49,930 bases of DNA from CAYMOV01 sp964392085 (GTDB lineage: Bacteria; Oederibacteriota; Muellerivitia; Muellerivitales; Muellerivitaceae), in NCBI GenBank assembly GCA_964392085.1, contig CAYMOV010000012.1:1-49930 (forward strand). Direction: 5' to 3'. This document shows, in pieces, positions 22,218 to 33,508 of this stretch (within the stretch, counting starts at the first letter, position 1; each line of letters starts with the position of its first letter). The notes under the pieces are model-generated. The model ran no database searches. It was given only the letters and a program-made list of their open reading frames with translations, and was not told where the DNA came from. The position numbers were made by a program, and so were the translations under genes.

Positions 22218-24769
22218 GACTGAGCCTCCCCTTCGCCCTCTTCCTTCGGAACGGTGACCACCGCGGTCAGGCGGTCATCGGCGTCCAGTTTAATCAATCG
22301 GACCCCCTGCGCCAACCGTCCGGTGGGCTTGATCTCCTTGACCCGCTGGCGGATGACCTTCCCGGAGGCCGTAATTGCGATGATTTCGTCGTCATCGGCC
22401 ACCGACACCACTGAAACGACCTGCCCGTTCTTGGCCGTGGTCTTGATGTTGAGGATGCCCTTGCCCCCGCGGCTCTGCCGGCGGTAGACGCTGAGCTTGG
22501 TCCGCTTGCCGAACCCCCGCTCCGTGGAGGTCAGGAGGCTGGACTTGTCCTCGACGATCTCCATGCCGATCACGAGGTCACCCTTGCCGAGGCGCATGCC
22601 CCGGACGCCCTTCCCCGCCCGTCCCACCTCCCGCACCTGCTTCTCGGCGAACCGGATGCTCTTGCCCTGGCGCGTGGCCAGCAGGAGCTCCTTCTTGCCG
22701 TCGGTGATCTCGGCGGTGACCAGCGCGTCGCCCTTGTCCAGGGTGATGGCCAGGATGCCCCCGGCCCTCGGTTTGTCGAAGTTCTGTAGGGTGGTCTTCT
22801 TGACGAGCCCCGCGGCGGTGGCCATGGTGACGAAGCGCTTCGGGTCGAAGTCCTTCACGGCCAGCACGGCGGAGATGGTCTCGTGCTCGGTGATCTTCAG
22901 GAGCCCGGCCATGGCGGCGCCCTTGGCGTAGCGGGACGCCTCGGGGATCTCGTACACCTTGAGCCAATGCACCCGGCCCATGTTGGTGAACATGAGCAGG
23001 TAGTCGTGGGTGGAGGCGCTGTACATGCGCTGGATGAAGTCTTCCTCGCGGGCGGAGGCCCCCGTCACGCCCTTCCCGCCCCGGCGCTGTTTCTGGTAGG
23101 AGTCCATGGGTAGGCGCTTGATATAACCCGAGTGGGAGACCGTGATGACCACGTTCTCGTCGGCGATGAGGTCCTCGATCTTGAGGTCCTGGGCCGCCCC
23201 GGTGATCTCGCTTCGGCGCGCGTCGGCGTACTTCTCACGGACCTCAGTGAGTTCCTCGGTGATGACCTGCCAAAGCTTCTTCTCGGAATTGAGGATGCCC
23301 TTGAGGATCTCGATGGTCTTGAGGAGCTGGGCGTATTCCTCCTCGATCTTCTTGATCTCAAGGCCCGTCAACTGGCGCAGCTGCATCTCAAGGATGGCCT
23401 GGGCCTGGATCTCCGACAGGTCGAAGGTGGTCACCAGGGTCTTCTTGGCTTCCTCGGTGGTCTTGGACGACCGGATGATCTTGATGACCTTGTCCAGGTT
23501 GTCCACCGCGATGCGGAGGCCCTCCAAGATGTGGGCGCGCTTCTCGGCCTTGTCCAGGTCGAAACGGGTGCGGCGGATCACCACGTCCTTGCGGTGCTGG
23601 AGGTAGTGGTGCAGGAGCCCCTTGAGGTTCAGGACGCGGGGCTGGCCGTTGACGAGGGCCAGCATGATGACGCCGAAGGACGTGCGCAGGTTGGTGGTGT
23701 TCAGCAGGTTGTTGAGGACCACTTGGCCGTTGGCGTTCTTCCCCACCTCGATGACGATCCGCATGCCGTCGCGGTCGGACTCGTCCCGCAGGTCGGTGAT
23801 GCCGTCCATCTTCTTGTCCCGCACCATCTCGGCGATGCGCTCGATGAGCTGGGCCTTGTTCACCTGGAAGGGCAGCTGCGAGACGATGATCTTCTCGCGT
23901 TCCTTCTTGTCGGTCTCGATGTGGGCCTTGGCCTGGAGCTTCACGCTGCCTCGGCCCGTGGTGTAGGCGTCCACGATGCCCTGGCGCCCCAGGATGTAGC
24001 CGCCCGTCGGGAAGTCGGGACCCTGGATGAACTTCATCAGGTCCTTGATGGTGGCGTCGGGGTGCTCGATGAGGTGCAGGAGGCCGTTGATCACCTCGCC
24101 CAGGTTGTGGGGCGGGATGTTGGTGGCCATGCCGACCGCGATGCCCTGGCTGCCGTTGACCAGAAGGTTCGGGAAGGCCGCGGGCAGAACCAGGGGCTCC
24201 TCGCGGGTGCTGTCGTAGTTGGGGATGAAGTCGACCGTATTGCGGTCGATGTCCTTCAGCAGTTCCTCGGCGAGGGGCGCCATGCGCACCTCGGTGTACC
24301 GCTCGGCGGCCGGGGGGTCGCCGTCGACGGAACCGAAGTTGCCCTGGCCGTCCACCAGGACGTACCGCATGGAGAAATCCTGGGCCATGCGCACGATGGA
24401 GTCGTACACCGAGACCGTGCCGTGGGGGTGGTAGTTGCCGGTCACGTCGCCGGTCACCTTCGCGGATTTTCGGTAGGGCTTGCGGGAGGTGAGGCCGAGG
24501 TCGTGGAGGCCCATCATGATGCGGCGGTGGACGGGTTTGAGGCCGTCCCGGACGTCGGGCAAGGCGCGGCCCACGATGACGCTCATGGCGTAATCGATGT
24601 ACGAGTCCTTCATGAGATCCTCGATCTCAAGCGGCTCGATGCGGCCCGCGTTCTCGTCGGAGGAGACCGCCGGCACGACCGCGCCGGTCACCGGCTCGAG
24701 CTCTCCCGCGCCGGTCTCAGGCTTCTTCGGCTCGTCCTTGTCCCTTTTACCGCGCTTACCCTTGGCCAT
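22214..24769 (-). CDS. gyrA: DNA gyrase subunit A
   Basis: The 851-residue protein contains the cleavage domain with the active Tyr in AAERYTEVRM, the coiled-coil region, and a C-terminal beta-pinwheel with the GyrA-box QRRGGKG, so it is gyrase A rather than ParC. An extra 40-residue charged N-terminus (Lys/Asp/Glu/Pro-rich) precedes the usual start of the fold. The quinolone-pocket stretch reads NYHPHGTVSVYDS; against E. coli GDSAVYD, the residue at the Ser83 position is Val and that at Asp82 is Thr. The gene follows gyrB after 78 bases and is coupled by GTGA to the degenerate kinase. Confidence 0.97.
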   Translation of the reverse strand: MAKGKRGKRDKDEPKKPETGAGELEPVTGAVVPAVSSDENAGRIEPLEIEDLMKDSYIDYAMSVIVGRALPDVRDGLKPVHRRIMMGLHDLGLTSRKPYRKSAKVTGDVTGNYHPHGTVSVYDSIVRMAQDFSMRYVLVDGQGNFGSVDGDPPAAERYTEVRMAPLAEELLKDIDRNTVDFIPNYDSTREEPLVLPAAFPNLLVNGSQGIAVGMATNIPPHNLGEVINGLLHLIEHPDATIKDLMKFIQGPDFPTGGYILGRQGIVDAYTTGRGSVKLQAKAHIETDKKEREKIIVSQLPFQVNKAQLIERIAEMVRDKKMDGITDLRDESDRDGMRIVIEVGKNANGQVVLNNLLNTTNLRTSFGVIMLALVNGQPRVLNLKGLLHHYLQHRKDVVIRRTRFDLDKAEKRAHILEGLRIAVDNLDKVIKIIRSSKTTEEAKKTLVTTFDLSEIQAQAILEMQLRQLTGLEIKKIEEEYAQLLKTIEILKGILNSEKKLWQVITEELTEVREKYADARRSEITGAAQDLKIEDLIADENVVITVSHSGYIKRLPMDSYQKQRRGGKGVTGASAREEDFIQRMYSASTHDYLLMFTNMGRVHWLKVYEIPEASRYAKGAAMAGLLKITEHETISAVLAVKDFDPKRFVTMATAAGLVKKTTLQNFDKPRAGGILAITLDKGDALVTAEITDGKKELLLATRQGKSIRFAEKQVREVGRAGKGVRGMRLGKGDLVIGMEIVEDKSSLLTSTERGFGKRTKLSVYRRQSRGGKGILNIKTTAKNGQVVSVVSVADDDEIIAITASGKVIRQRVKEIKPTGRLAQGVRLIKLDADDRLTAVVTVPKEEGEGEAQS

Positions 24770-24796
24770 AGTCCCCTTCGGGAGTTTTAAGTTAGA

Positions 24797-24834
24797 AGTT
24801 AGGAGTGAGGAGTTTTAACCGCCAACTCCTAACT
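24797..24834. repeat. Perfect inverted repeat between gyrB and gyrA
   Basis: AGTTAGGAGT (24797-24806) and ACTCCTAACT (24825-24834) form a 10-bp stem with an 18-base loop in the 78-base gyrB-gyrA gap. Direct repeats of GTTAG(A/G)AGT also occur at 24791-24806. No T-run follows. It may be an RNA stability or processing hairpin, or a mobile repeat remnant. Confidence 0.5.
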
Positions 24835-24847
24835 GTCGTTTGTTTCG

Positions 24848-27412
<2,565 letters not shown>

Positions 27413-27429
27413 GGAGTTCGTGGTCCCTC

Positions 27430-27750
27430 TCAGGATCTTGCTAACGCCGTTTTCAGCTCTTTGTAACCCTCGGCCGGAAAGGCCGCCTGCAGCGCCTTCA
27501 GGGCCTCGTCCTGGCGGGCCTGGATCTCCTGCCGCCAAGCCGGGTGCCGGAATTCCCAGGTCACCTGACCCTTCCGCACGGTGACCTTGGCCAAGGACCG
27601 GCTCCCGGCCTCGCCCAGCCACTTGCGGCACCAATCTTCAAGACTAACTTTGTGCACTTCTTGCCTGACGCCGAGGCGCTTCAGCGAGTCCTCGACGAAC
27701 GAGCCGACGGCCGACCATTCGGGCGACGGTTTCCTCGGCTTGCGCCTCAC
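27430..27750 (-). CDS. dciA: DUF721/DciA-family helicase loader protein
   Basis: The 106-residue protein has the DUF721 pattern: a basic N-terminus, then a compact alpha-beta domain with VHKVSLEDWCRKWLGE, AKVTVRKGQVTWEFRHPAWRQEI, and a helical end. DciA proteins load the replicative helicase DnaB in bacteria lacking DnaC/DnaI, and the gene is classically found between recF and gyrB, exactly as here. It starts with GTG overlapping the recF stop (GTGA). Identification rests on both sequence pattern and gene order. Confidence 0.85.
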   Translation of the reverse strand: MRRKPRKPSPEWSAVGSFVEDSLKRLGVRQEVHKVSLEDWCRKWLGEAGSRSLAKVTVRKGQVTWEFRHPAWRQEIQARQDEALKALQAAFPAEGYKELKTALARS

Positions 27751-28886
27751 TGGGCCGCTACCCGCGCGGAGACCGGGGGCCCCGCGTCCACCATCGTCAC
27801 GGCCCCCTCGGCCACCCGGAAAACCCGGGCCCCGCCGCGGGCCGCCGCGAAGTCGTTCTCGGAGGTGCCGGTCAACAGCGCCTGACCCCCGCGCATCAGG
27901 CGCTCGAGGAAGAACGCCTGCCGTTTCTCGTCGAGCTCGGCCATGACGTCGTCGAACAACACCAAGGGAGGCACCCGGCAGGCGCCCGCCAGGATCTCCA
28001 GTTGGGCCAGCTTGACCGCGAGGGCCCCTGTGCGCATCTGGCCCTGGCTCCCGTACTTGCGGAGCGGCTTTCCGTTCACCGAAAGCCTCACATCGTCGCG
28101 GTGGGGCCCGTTGAGGGTCGTCCCGCGGACCATCTCGTCCCGCCGCCCGGCCCGGAGCGCCTCGAGGATCGCCGAACGGATCGAATCTTCGTCCGCCCCC
28201 GCCTTGACCTGCGGGGCATAGGCCGCCTCAAACCGCTCGGCGCCGCCCGTCAAATCCTCCAGGGCCCGGCCCGAGCGGTCGGACAATTCGGCGGCCAGCT
28301 CGCCCCGGCGTTTCTGGAGGAACGCGCCGTGGCGGGCCAAGGCCTCGTCCCAAACAGGCAACTGCGACTCCAACCCGGAGGCGCGGGACTTCAACAAGGC
28401 GTTCCGCTGCTTGAGGCTCCGTTCATACTGCTGCAGGTGGACCAGGTAAACCGGGTCCATCTGCAGGAGCGTGACATCCAGGAGCCTTCGCCTCAGGACC
28501 GGCGCCCCCTTGACGAGAAAAAGGTCGTCCGGGGAGAAAACCACCGAGGGAAGCCGGCCCAAGAGGGAAGAGAGCTTTTTTTGTTTCTTCCCGTCGAGGC
28601 TGAGGCCCTTGCCCTGGTGCCGGTAGTACTCGAGCCGCAGGACCTCGCGGCCCGCGGGGTGCTCGACTTCCGCCTCCACCGCGGCTTCGTCCTGGCCGAA
28701 GGCGATCAGCTCATCATCGGCGGCGGACCGGAAGGACCGGGTCGTGGAAAGGCAGTACAGCGCCTCAAGGATGTTGGTTTTGCCCTGCGCGTTCGCCCCG
28801 AGAAAAAGGTTCAGTCGCGGGTGAAGGCCGACCTCCAGCTTGGGATAATTGCGGAACCGGACAAGCCGGAGCGAAAGGACGGACAA
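27747..28886 (-). CDS. recF: RecF recombination mediator ATPase
   Basis: The 379-residue SMC-like ATPase shows LRNY-type start (LRLVRFRNYPKLEV), Walker A GANAQGKTN, the RecF signature FSPDDLFLVKG, and a late Walker B region VLFDDVMAELD. It loads RecA at gaps together with RecO and RecR. The start is TTG at 28886 with a GAGGGGG upstream. The usual dnaN neighbour is missing: dnaN lies about 18.5 kb to the right on the other strand. It is coupled by GTGA to dciA. Confidence 0.95.
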   Translation of the reverse strand: MSVLSLRLVRFRNYPKLEVGLHPRLNLFLGANAQGKTNILEALYCLSTTRSFRSAADDELIAFGQDEAAVEAEVEHPAGREVLRLEYYRHQGKGLSLDGKKQKKLSSLLGRLPSVVFSPDDLFLVKGAPVLRRRLLDVTLLQMDPVYLVHLQQYERSLKQRNALLKSRASGLESQLPVWDEALARHGAFLQKRRGELAAELSDRSGRALEDLTGGAERFEAAYAPQVKAGADEDSIRSAILEALRAGRRDEMVRGTTLNGPHRDDVRLSVNGKPLRKYGSQGQMRTGALAVKLAQLEILAGACRVPPLVLFDDVMAELDEKRQAFFLERLMRGGQALLTGTSENDFAAARGGARVFRVAEGAVTMVDAGPPVSARVAAQ

Positions 28887-29133
28887 GCGGCTTTTCCCCC
28901 TCGGTCAAGGGATGGGGAAGAGCCCCCTCCTACGGGGCGAAAGGACGCTCCCGACGGCGTTTCAGGCCTTCCGCCGACTCCGTTGAACCGCCGAATCCCA
29001 TAGAAATATGAGGTGCCTATTATAAGGAATAAACCTTTTTCAGTCTAACCTAAACCGGTTTATTTACTGGGCTTTTAGCTCGTTTTAGGCGGGAAGTGCA
29101 CAATAAAATGTGCAATCGGATTGAGAGGTTTTT

Positions 29134-29149
29134 TGTTCCACGTGGAACA
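29134..29149. promoter_or_regulatory. parS-like ParB binding site 1
   Basis: TGTTCCACGTGGAACA is a perfect 16-bp palindrome identical to the commonly seen form of the chromosomal parS site. It lies in the 406-base gene-free gap 28887-29292 between recF and rsmG. The same site recurs at 31942-31957. Neither parA nor parB is in the window, although they commonly follow rsmG. Confidence 0.88.
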
Positions 29150-29151
29150 AC

Positions 29152-29287
29152 GTCCCATTCGGTTGAAACGAATGGGACGACCCTCATTCCATGAATAAGG
29201 GCGACCCCTGTTGGGGTCCGGCAATCGAATCATAGAAAATTGAAAATCGACAATGCCGATTGGGTCTATTCTCCATTTTCAATTTTC
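29152..29287. repeat. Hairpins next to parS site 1
   Basis: Three inverted repeats fill the rest of the recF-rsmG gap: GTCCCATTCG/CGAATGGGAC (29152-29178, 7-base loop), GACCCC/GGGGTC around 29203-29218, and GAAAATTGAAAAT (29235-29247) with ATTTTCAATTTTC (29275-29287), a perfect 13-bp pair. The last lies just after the rsmG stop codon on the minus strand and may help end transcription. The stretch 28990-29100 is AT-rich and may hold the recF promoter. Confidence 0.5.
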
Positions 29288-29292
29288 GTCAG

Positions 29293-30027
29293 TTAAAGCG
29301 GATTCTTGCTGGGCTGGCCCGCAAGCCGTGGATAACGCAGGGGGGTTTTCCCCACTTTCTCCACAACGAGAAGGACCCGACGGGAATCGAGGCCCGGGAG
29401 GGAATAAGGCTTATTTTCCAATACTTTGCCGCCCAACCAATGTAAGGCGTTCTCGGACTTATCCACAGCGTGATACCGGTCCTCGGTCATCCAATCCACC
29501 AGATATCCACCGACCTTCAGCAGGGGAAGGGCGTACTCCAAAAGGACCGGTAAGTCCGCCACGGCACGGGCCGTCACCAGGTCCCAGCTTTCCCGCAACC
29601 GTGGGTCCCGTCCCACATCCTCCGCACGGCCGTGAAGGGTCGCGCAATCGAGGATCCCCCCCTCCAAACAGGTGGAAAGAGCCTGGATCTTCTTGGCCGT
29701 GGCATCCATCAAGGTCACTTCCCAGGCCGGGAACCCATAGGCCAAGGCCACCCCGGGAAAGCCGCAACCTGTGCCCAAGTCCAAGGCCCGATAGGGGGTT
29801 TTGCCGGCGGAAAGCCTCTCCAAAAGGGGGAAGGCCATGGCGGAATCCAACACATGTTGGATCCGAACCTCGGATTCTTCGGTGAGCCGGGTCAAATTGA
29901 GCGATTCGTTGACCGCCAACATCTTCTCGAGGAAATCCGCAAGGCCCTGGAGCCTCGTCGGGTCCGCCCATTTCTCCAGCTGGGCCCTTTGGAGGGTTTC
30001 GGCCATGCCGTCGGGGGTGGGGATCAC
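29293..30027 (-). CDS. rsmG: 16S rRNA m7G527 methyltransferase RsmG (GidB)
   Basis: The 244-residue SAM-dependent methyltransferase has the RsmG motifs LNLTRLTEESEVRIQHVLDS, the SAM-binding DLGTGCGFPGVALA, LMDATAKKI, and TARAVADLPVLLEYALPLLK. It methylates G527 of 16S rRNA. The start is GTG at 30027, overlapping the mnmG stop (GTGA), with GGAGG 7 bases upstream. A TTATCCACA sequence (perfect DnaA box) lies inside the coding region at 29460-29468. The C-terminus has a short extra basic tail. Confidence 0.95.
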   Translation of the reverse strand: MIPTPDGMAETLQRAQLEKWADPTRLQGLADFLEKMLAVNESLNLTRLTEESEVRIQHVLDSAMAFPLLERLSAGKTPYRALDLGTGCGFPGVALAYGFPAWEVTLMDATAKKIQALSTCLEGGILDCATLHGRAEDVGRDPRLRESWDLVTARAVADLPVLLEYALPLLKVGGYLVDWMTEDRYHAVDKSENALHWLGGKVLENKPYSLPGLDSRRVLLVVEKVGKTPLRYPRLAGQPSKNPL

Positions 30028-31892
30028 TTCGAAACCTCCGGGGGGTGATGCAACGCCAGGAGAATGACCGATATATCCGCCGGCGTCACCCCCGGAATGC
30101 GGGCGGCCTGGCCCACGGTGTTGGGAAGCACCCGCCGGAGCTTTTCCCGGCCCTCTCGGGAGAGGGAGGCGACCCGTTCATAGGCGAAGTTCGGGGGGAT
30201 CAGGGTGTCCTCGCCCCGTTTCTGACGCTCAATATCCCGCCTTTGCCTGGCTAAATACCCCTCGTACTTGATCTCCACCTCGCATTGGAACGACACCGGG
30301 GCGTCCCATTGGAGATCTGGAGGCAAATAGGGCTTGAGGTGGTCGTAGGTGACTCCTGTTCGGCGCAATAGGTCCGCCACCTTCAGGGTTTTGTCCTGGG
30401 CGGGAAACTCCTCGGGGTATTGGTCCAGGAGTGCTTGGGGAACGCCCTTGGATCGGAGGACCTGGAGGCCCTTTTGGATGGCCACCCGGCGCGCCACCAA
30501 GGCTTCACGGGCTTGGAGGGGGATCAAACCCCACTCCCAGCCCTTTTCCATCAACCTCAGATCGGCGTTGTCCGGACGGCAAAGGAGCCGGTATTCAGAC
30601 CGGGACGTGAAGAGCCGGTAGGGTTCTTCGGTGCCCCGGGTCACCAAGTCATCGATCAAGACCCCCAGATAGGCTTCCTCTCGGCCCAAAACGAGGGAGG
30701 ATTGGCCCCGTACCTTCCGGGCGGCGTTCAAACCGGCCATCAATCCCTGGCCCGCGGCCTCCTCATAACCGGAGGTGCCGTTGATCTGGCCCGCCAGGAA
30801 AAGGTTCTCGACCTTCCGGGTCTCCAGGGAATGGAGTATCTCCGTGGGGGGGATGAAATCGTACTCCACGGCATAGCCTGGCCGGATGATCTCGGCGGAT
30901 TCGAGGCCCGGAATGGTCCTGAGGAAGGCGTATTGGACGTCCAAGGGCAGGGAAGTGGACAACCCGTTGAGGTAATACTCATTGGTGGAGAGGCCCTCAG
31001 GCTCCAAAAAGATCTGGTGGCGTTTGCGGTCGGGGAACTTCACCACCTTGTCCTCGATGGAGGGGCAATAGCGGGGTCCGATGCCCCGGATGACCCCGGA
31101 ATAGAGCGGGGACCGGCTCAAATTGTCCTGGATGACCCGATGGGTGGTTTCAGTGGTGTAGGTGATGTGGCAGGCGATTTGGGGCATCTGGGGAAAGACT
31201 GTGGTGAAGTGGGAGAAGGGAACCGGCGAATCATCGCCCGCCTGGGGCTCGCACTTCGAAAAGTCGATGGATTCCCGCTTCACCCGGGGGTTGGTGCCGG
31301 TCTTGAGGCGACCCACCGGGAAACCCAGGTCCCTCAATTGCGTTGAGAGGCCCAAAGCCGCCGGCTCCCCGGTCCGGCCGCCCTCAATCTTCCTGTCCCC
31401 GATATGCATGAGGCCGTTGAGGAAGGTGCCGGTGGTCAAGATGACCGCCTGGGCCCGGAGGATCTCGCCGGAATCCGTCACCACCCCCACCACCCGGGAA
31501 CCCTCCAGCACCAAACGCTTCACGGTGGCCTGGAGGACCTGCAGGCCCGGTTGCCGCAGGACCGTCTGCTTCATGCGTTGGTTGTAGGCTTCCTTATCGC
31601 ATTGGGCCCGGTACCCCCAGACCGCGGGTCCCTGGGTCTGGTTCAACACCCGGGATTGGATCGAGGTGGCGTCGGTATTCTTGGCCATCTCCCCGCCGAG
31701 CGCGTCGATCTCCCGGACCAGGTGCCCCTTGGCGAGGCCGCCGATGGCTGGGTTACAACTCATCTTGGCGATGGTGTCGGGGTTCATGGTGAGGAGAGCG
31801 GTGGAGAGGCCTAGGCGCGCGGCGGCAAGCGCGGCTTCACAGCCGGCGTGGCCGGCGCCGACCACCAGGATCTCGTAGGAAGGGGCGTTCAT
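30024..31892 (-). CDS. mnmG: tRNA uridine 5-carboxymethylaminomethyl synthesis enzyme MnmG (GidA)
   Basis: The 622-residue FAD protein opens with the dinucleotide-binding VVGAGHAGCEAALAAARLG. Family signatures follow: MSCNPAIGGLAKGHLVREIDALGG, GTNPRVKRESIDF, RGIGPRYCPSIEDK and NGTSGYEEAAGQGLMAGLNA. With MnmE, whose gene is nearby, it modifies wobble uridines of tRNAs. I chose the ATG at 31892, because the longer in-frame reading starts within the parS palindrome and would add an unlikely MFHVEH extension. It is coupled to rsmG. Confidence 0.97.
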   Translation of the reverse strand: MNAPSYEILVVGAGHAGCEAALAAARLGLSTALLTMNPDTIAKMSCNPAIGGLAKGHLVREIDALGGEMAKNTDATSIQSRVLNQTQGPAVWGYRAQCDKEAYNQRMKQTVLRQPGLQVLQATVKRLVLEGSRVVGVVTDSGEILRAQAVILTTGTFLNGLMHIGDRKIEGGRTGEPAALGLSTQLRDLGFPVGRLKTGTNPRVKRESIDFSKCEPQAGDDSPVPFSHFTTVFPQMPQIACHITYTTETTHRVIQDNLSRSPLYSGVIRGIGPRYCPSIEDKVVKFPDRKRHQIFLEPEGLSTNEYYLNGLSTSLPLDVQYAFLRTIPGLESAEIIRPGYAVEYDFIPPTEILHSLETRKVENLFLAGQINGTSGYEEAAGQGLMAGLNAARKVRGQSSLVLGREEAYLGVLIDDLVTRGTEEPYRLFTSRSEYRLLCRPDNADLRLMEKGWEWGLIPLQAREALVARRVAIQKGLQVLRSKGVPQALLDQYPEEFPAQDKTLKVADLLRRTGVTYDHLKPYLPPDLQWDAPVSFQCEVEIKYEGYLARQRRDIERQKRGEDTLIPPNFAYERVASLSREGREKLRRVLPNTVGQAARIPGVTPADISVILLALHHPPEVSK

Positions 31893-31941
31893 GGGATGGG
31901 GTTTATAACACGCGGAAGGGGAAGGACTCAATCCACCCGAA

Positions 31942-31957
31942 TGTTCCACGTGGAACA
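31942..31957. promoter_or_regulatory. parS-like ParB binding site 2
   Basis: A second perfect TGTTCCACGTGGAACA, identical to site 1 and 2.8 kb away, lies 50 bases upstream of the mnmG start. The two sites bracket the mnmG-rsmG pair. The remaining gap up to 32150 shows no gene. Confidence 0.88.
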
Positions 31958-32149
31958 TCAGGCACTCCTATTCCCCGGAGCTTCAGTCTTATTCATGCGA
32001 CGACGAAAACCTTGAAGGTGCCCCCGGGGAAGGGTCTGAGCGTTGGACGCCCCGTAAATGGAGTTCAGGTTTAGCGGAGCCCCTCGGATAAAACGCCTTC
32101 CTAAGTCTATCCAGATCGAATAAGTTGAATCTGGGATGGAGGGAAACCC

Positions 32150-32719
32150 ATGCGCCTCGCGTTCATTTTGTTCGACGGCTTGACGATGTTGGACTTCATC
32201 GGCTTTTACGATCCCGTGACCCGTTTGAAGTCGATGGACCTGGTCCCGGATTTTTCATGGGACCTCTGTGGCCTGACGGCCGACCTCCAGGACGATCACG
32301 GCCTCATCTACCGCGTGGACAGGATCCGACCGGACTTGTCCGCGTATGACGCGATCTTTGTCCCGGGCGGGTTCGCCACGCGGGAACTGATGAACGATGA
32401 AAATGTTTTTCTCCCTTGGCTCCACGGCGCCGCTCCATGCCGAACCAAACTCTCGGTCTGCACCGGCTCGCTCCTCCTGGGCGCCGCGGGATTCCTGAAA
32501 GGGAAGAAGGCGACGACCCATCCCAACGCGATGGATCTCTTGCGCCCCCTTTGCGGCGAGGCGCTCCCGGATCGGGTGGTCCACGACGGGGATCTCTGGA
32601 CCGCCGGGGGAGTCTCCTCGTCGTTGGACTTAGGTCTCGCCTACTGCGAAAGCCTGGTTGGCGCGGGGAATCGACGGAAGATCCAGGCCCAGATGGACTA
32701 TCCGGACTTTTGTTTTTGA
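32150..32719 (+). CDS. DJ-1/PfpI superfamily protein
   Basis: The 189-residue protein has the DJ-1/PfpI fold motifs: an initial strand MRLAFILFDGLTMLDF, YDAIFVPGGFATREL, and the nucleophile elbow SVCTGSLLLGAAG with Cys104, followed by TTHPNAMDLL and DRVVHDGDLWTAGGV. The order resembles isonitrile-hydratase-type members more than YajL or PfpI. GGAGGG lies 7 bases before the ATG. Together with the next gene it is a plus-strand island between the minus-strand mnmG and mnmE genes. Confidence 0.88.
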   Translation: MRLAFILFDGLTMLDFIGFYDPVTRLKSMDLVPDFSWDLCGLTADLQDDHGLIYRVDRIRPDLSAYDAIFVPGGFATRELMNDENVFLPWLHGAAPCRTKLSVCTGSLLLGAAGFLKGKKATTHPNAMDLLRPLCGEALPDRVVHDGDLWTAGGVSSSLDLGLAYCESLVGAGNRRKIQAQMDYPDFCF

Positions 32720-32753
32720 CTATTTTTTGTCTTACTTAAACCGGGAGGAAGAC

Positions 32754-33455
32754 TTGCGACTTTACCTGATCCGGCACGGGAGTCCCGACTACGCCGTGGA
32801 CGGCCTCACGAAGGAAGGCCACCTCGAGGCCCAAGCCTTGGCGAAACGCCTTTCCCGCCTGGGACTGGACCGGCTCTATAGCTCCCCCCTGGGCCGCGCC
32901 CGGGCCACGGCGAAATACACCGAGGAGGCCCTGGGAAAGGCCGCCGAGGTCTTGCCTTGGACCCGGGAGCTCTCGGACTGGAAGACCGACCAGCCCCCCT
33001 GGGGCCGCCTCATGGCCTGGGACACGCCCGCGGAGATCATGAGGTCGTGGCTCCCCGTCCCCGGGGATTCCCTTGAGGTTTTCCCTCCCTTCCAGGGGTT
33101 GTCCATCCCGGAGGGCTTTGTCCGGCTGGCGGGGGAATCCGACCGGTTCTTGGAGACCTTGGGATACCGACGCGAAGGCCACCGATACAAGATCCTCCGG
33201 GCCACCCGCGAGAAGGTCGCGCTCTTCTGCCATGGGGGCTTCGGCCTGACTTGGCTCGCCCACCTCCTCCAGATCCCCCTGACCTTGGCCTGGTCCGGGT
33301 TCTGGCTGGCCCCGACCTCGGTCACCACGGTCCTGATGGATGAGCGCACTTCGGAATGGGCCACGCCCCGTTGCGTGGGGCTTTGCGACGTCTCGCACCT
33401 CTATGCGGAAGGCCTTCCGGTCTCAACGCATGGGATCAAGGGGAACCAAGATTAG
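32754..33455 (+). CDS. Histidine phosphatase superfamily (phosphoglycerate-mutase-like) protein
   Basis: The 233-residue product begins LRLYLIRHGSPDY with the catalytic RHG motif, has the SSPLGRARATAKY segment, and a late second His in LFCHGGFGLTWLAHLL. A TTG start at 32754 is chosen, with GGGAGGAA a few bases upstream; a longer in-frame reading from 32658 would overlap the upstream gene without a ribosome-binding site. The middle region (GLSIPEGF, RFLETLGY) fits a broad-specificity phosphatase. The substrate is unknown. It is probably co-transcribed with the DJ-1-like gene, 34 bases upstream. Confidence 0.85.
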   Translation: MRLYLIRHGSPDYAVDGLTKEGHLEAQALAKRLSRLGLDRLYSSPLGRARATAKYTEEALGKAAEVLPWTRELSDWKTDQPPWGRLMAWDTPAEIMRSWLPVPGDSLEVFPPFQGLSIPEGFVRLAGESDRFLETLGYRREGHRYKILRATREKVALFCHGGFGLTWLAHLLQIPLTLAWSGFWLAPTSVTTVLMDERTSEWATPRCVGLCDVSHLYAEGLPVSTHGIKGNQD

Positions 33456-33508
33456 CCGGACGATGGATGACATTTCAGCCGGAAGGGAAGCAAGAAGAAT
33501 CCAGACTC

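Noticed and set aside
23132..24790. 552-codon open frame antisense to gyrA
   Set aside because: Shadow of a GC-rich real gene; amino-acid composition is skewed to Val, Leu, Asp and His with no domain.
27747..27750. Frameshift between recF and the next frame
   Set aside because: The 4-base overlap is normal GTGA coupling to dciA, with both proteins complete.
29460..29468. Perfect DnaA box TTATCCACA inside rsmG as an origin marker
   Set aside because: A single perfect box within a coding region, with only one weaker GTGGATAA nearby (29327-29335), is not enough to place oriC there; the dnaA-dnaN gap has a fuller set of elements.
31893..31958. Longer mnmG start giving MFHVEH
   Set aside because: The extra codons are the parS palindrome; the family begins at the FAD-binding strand shortly after 31892.
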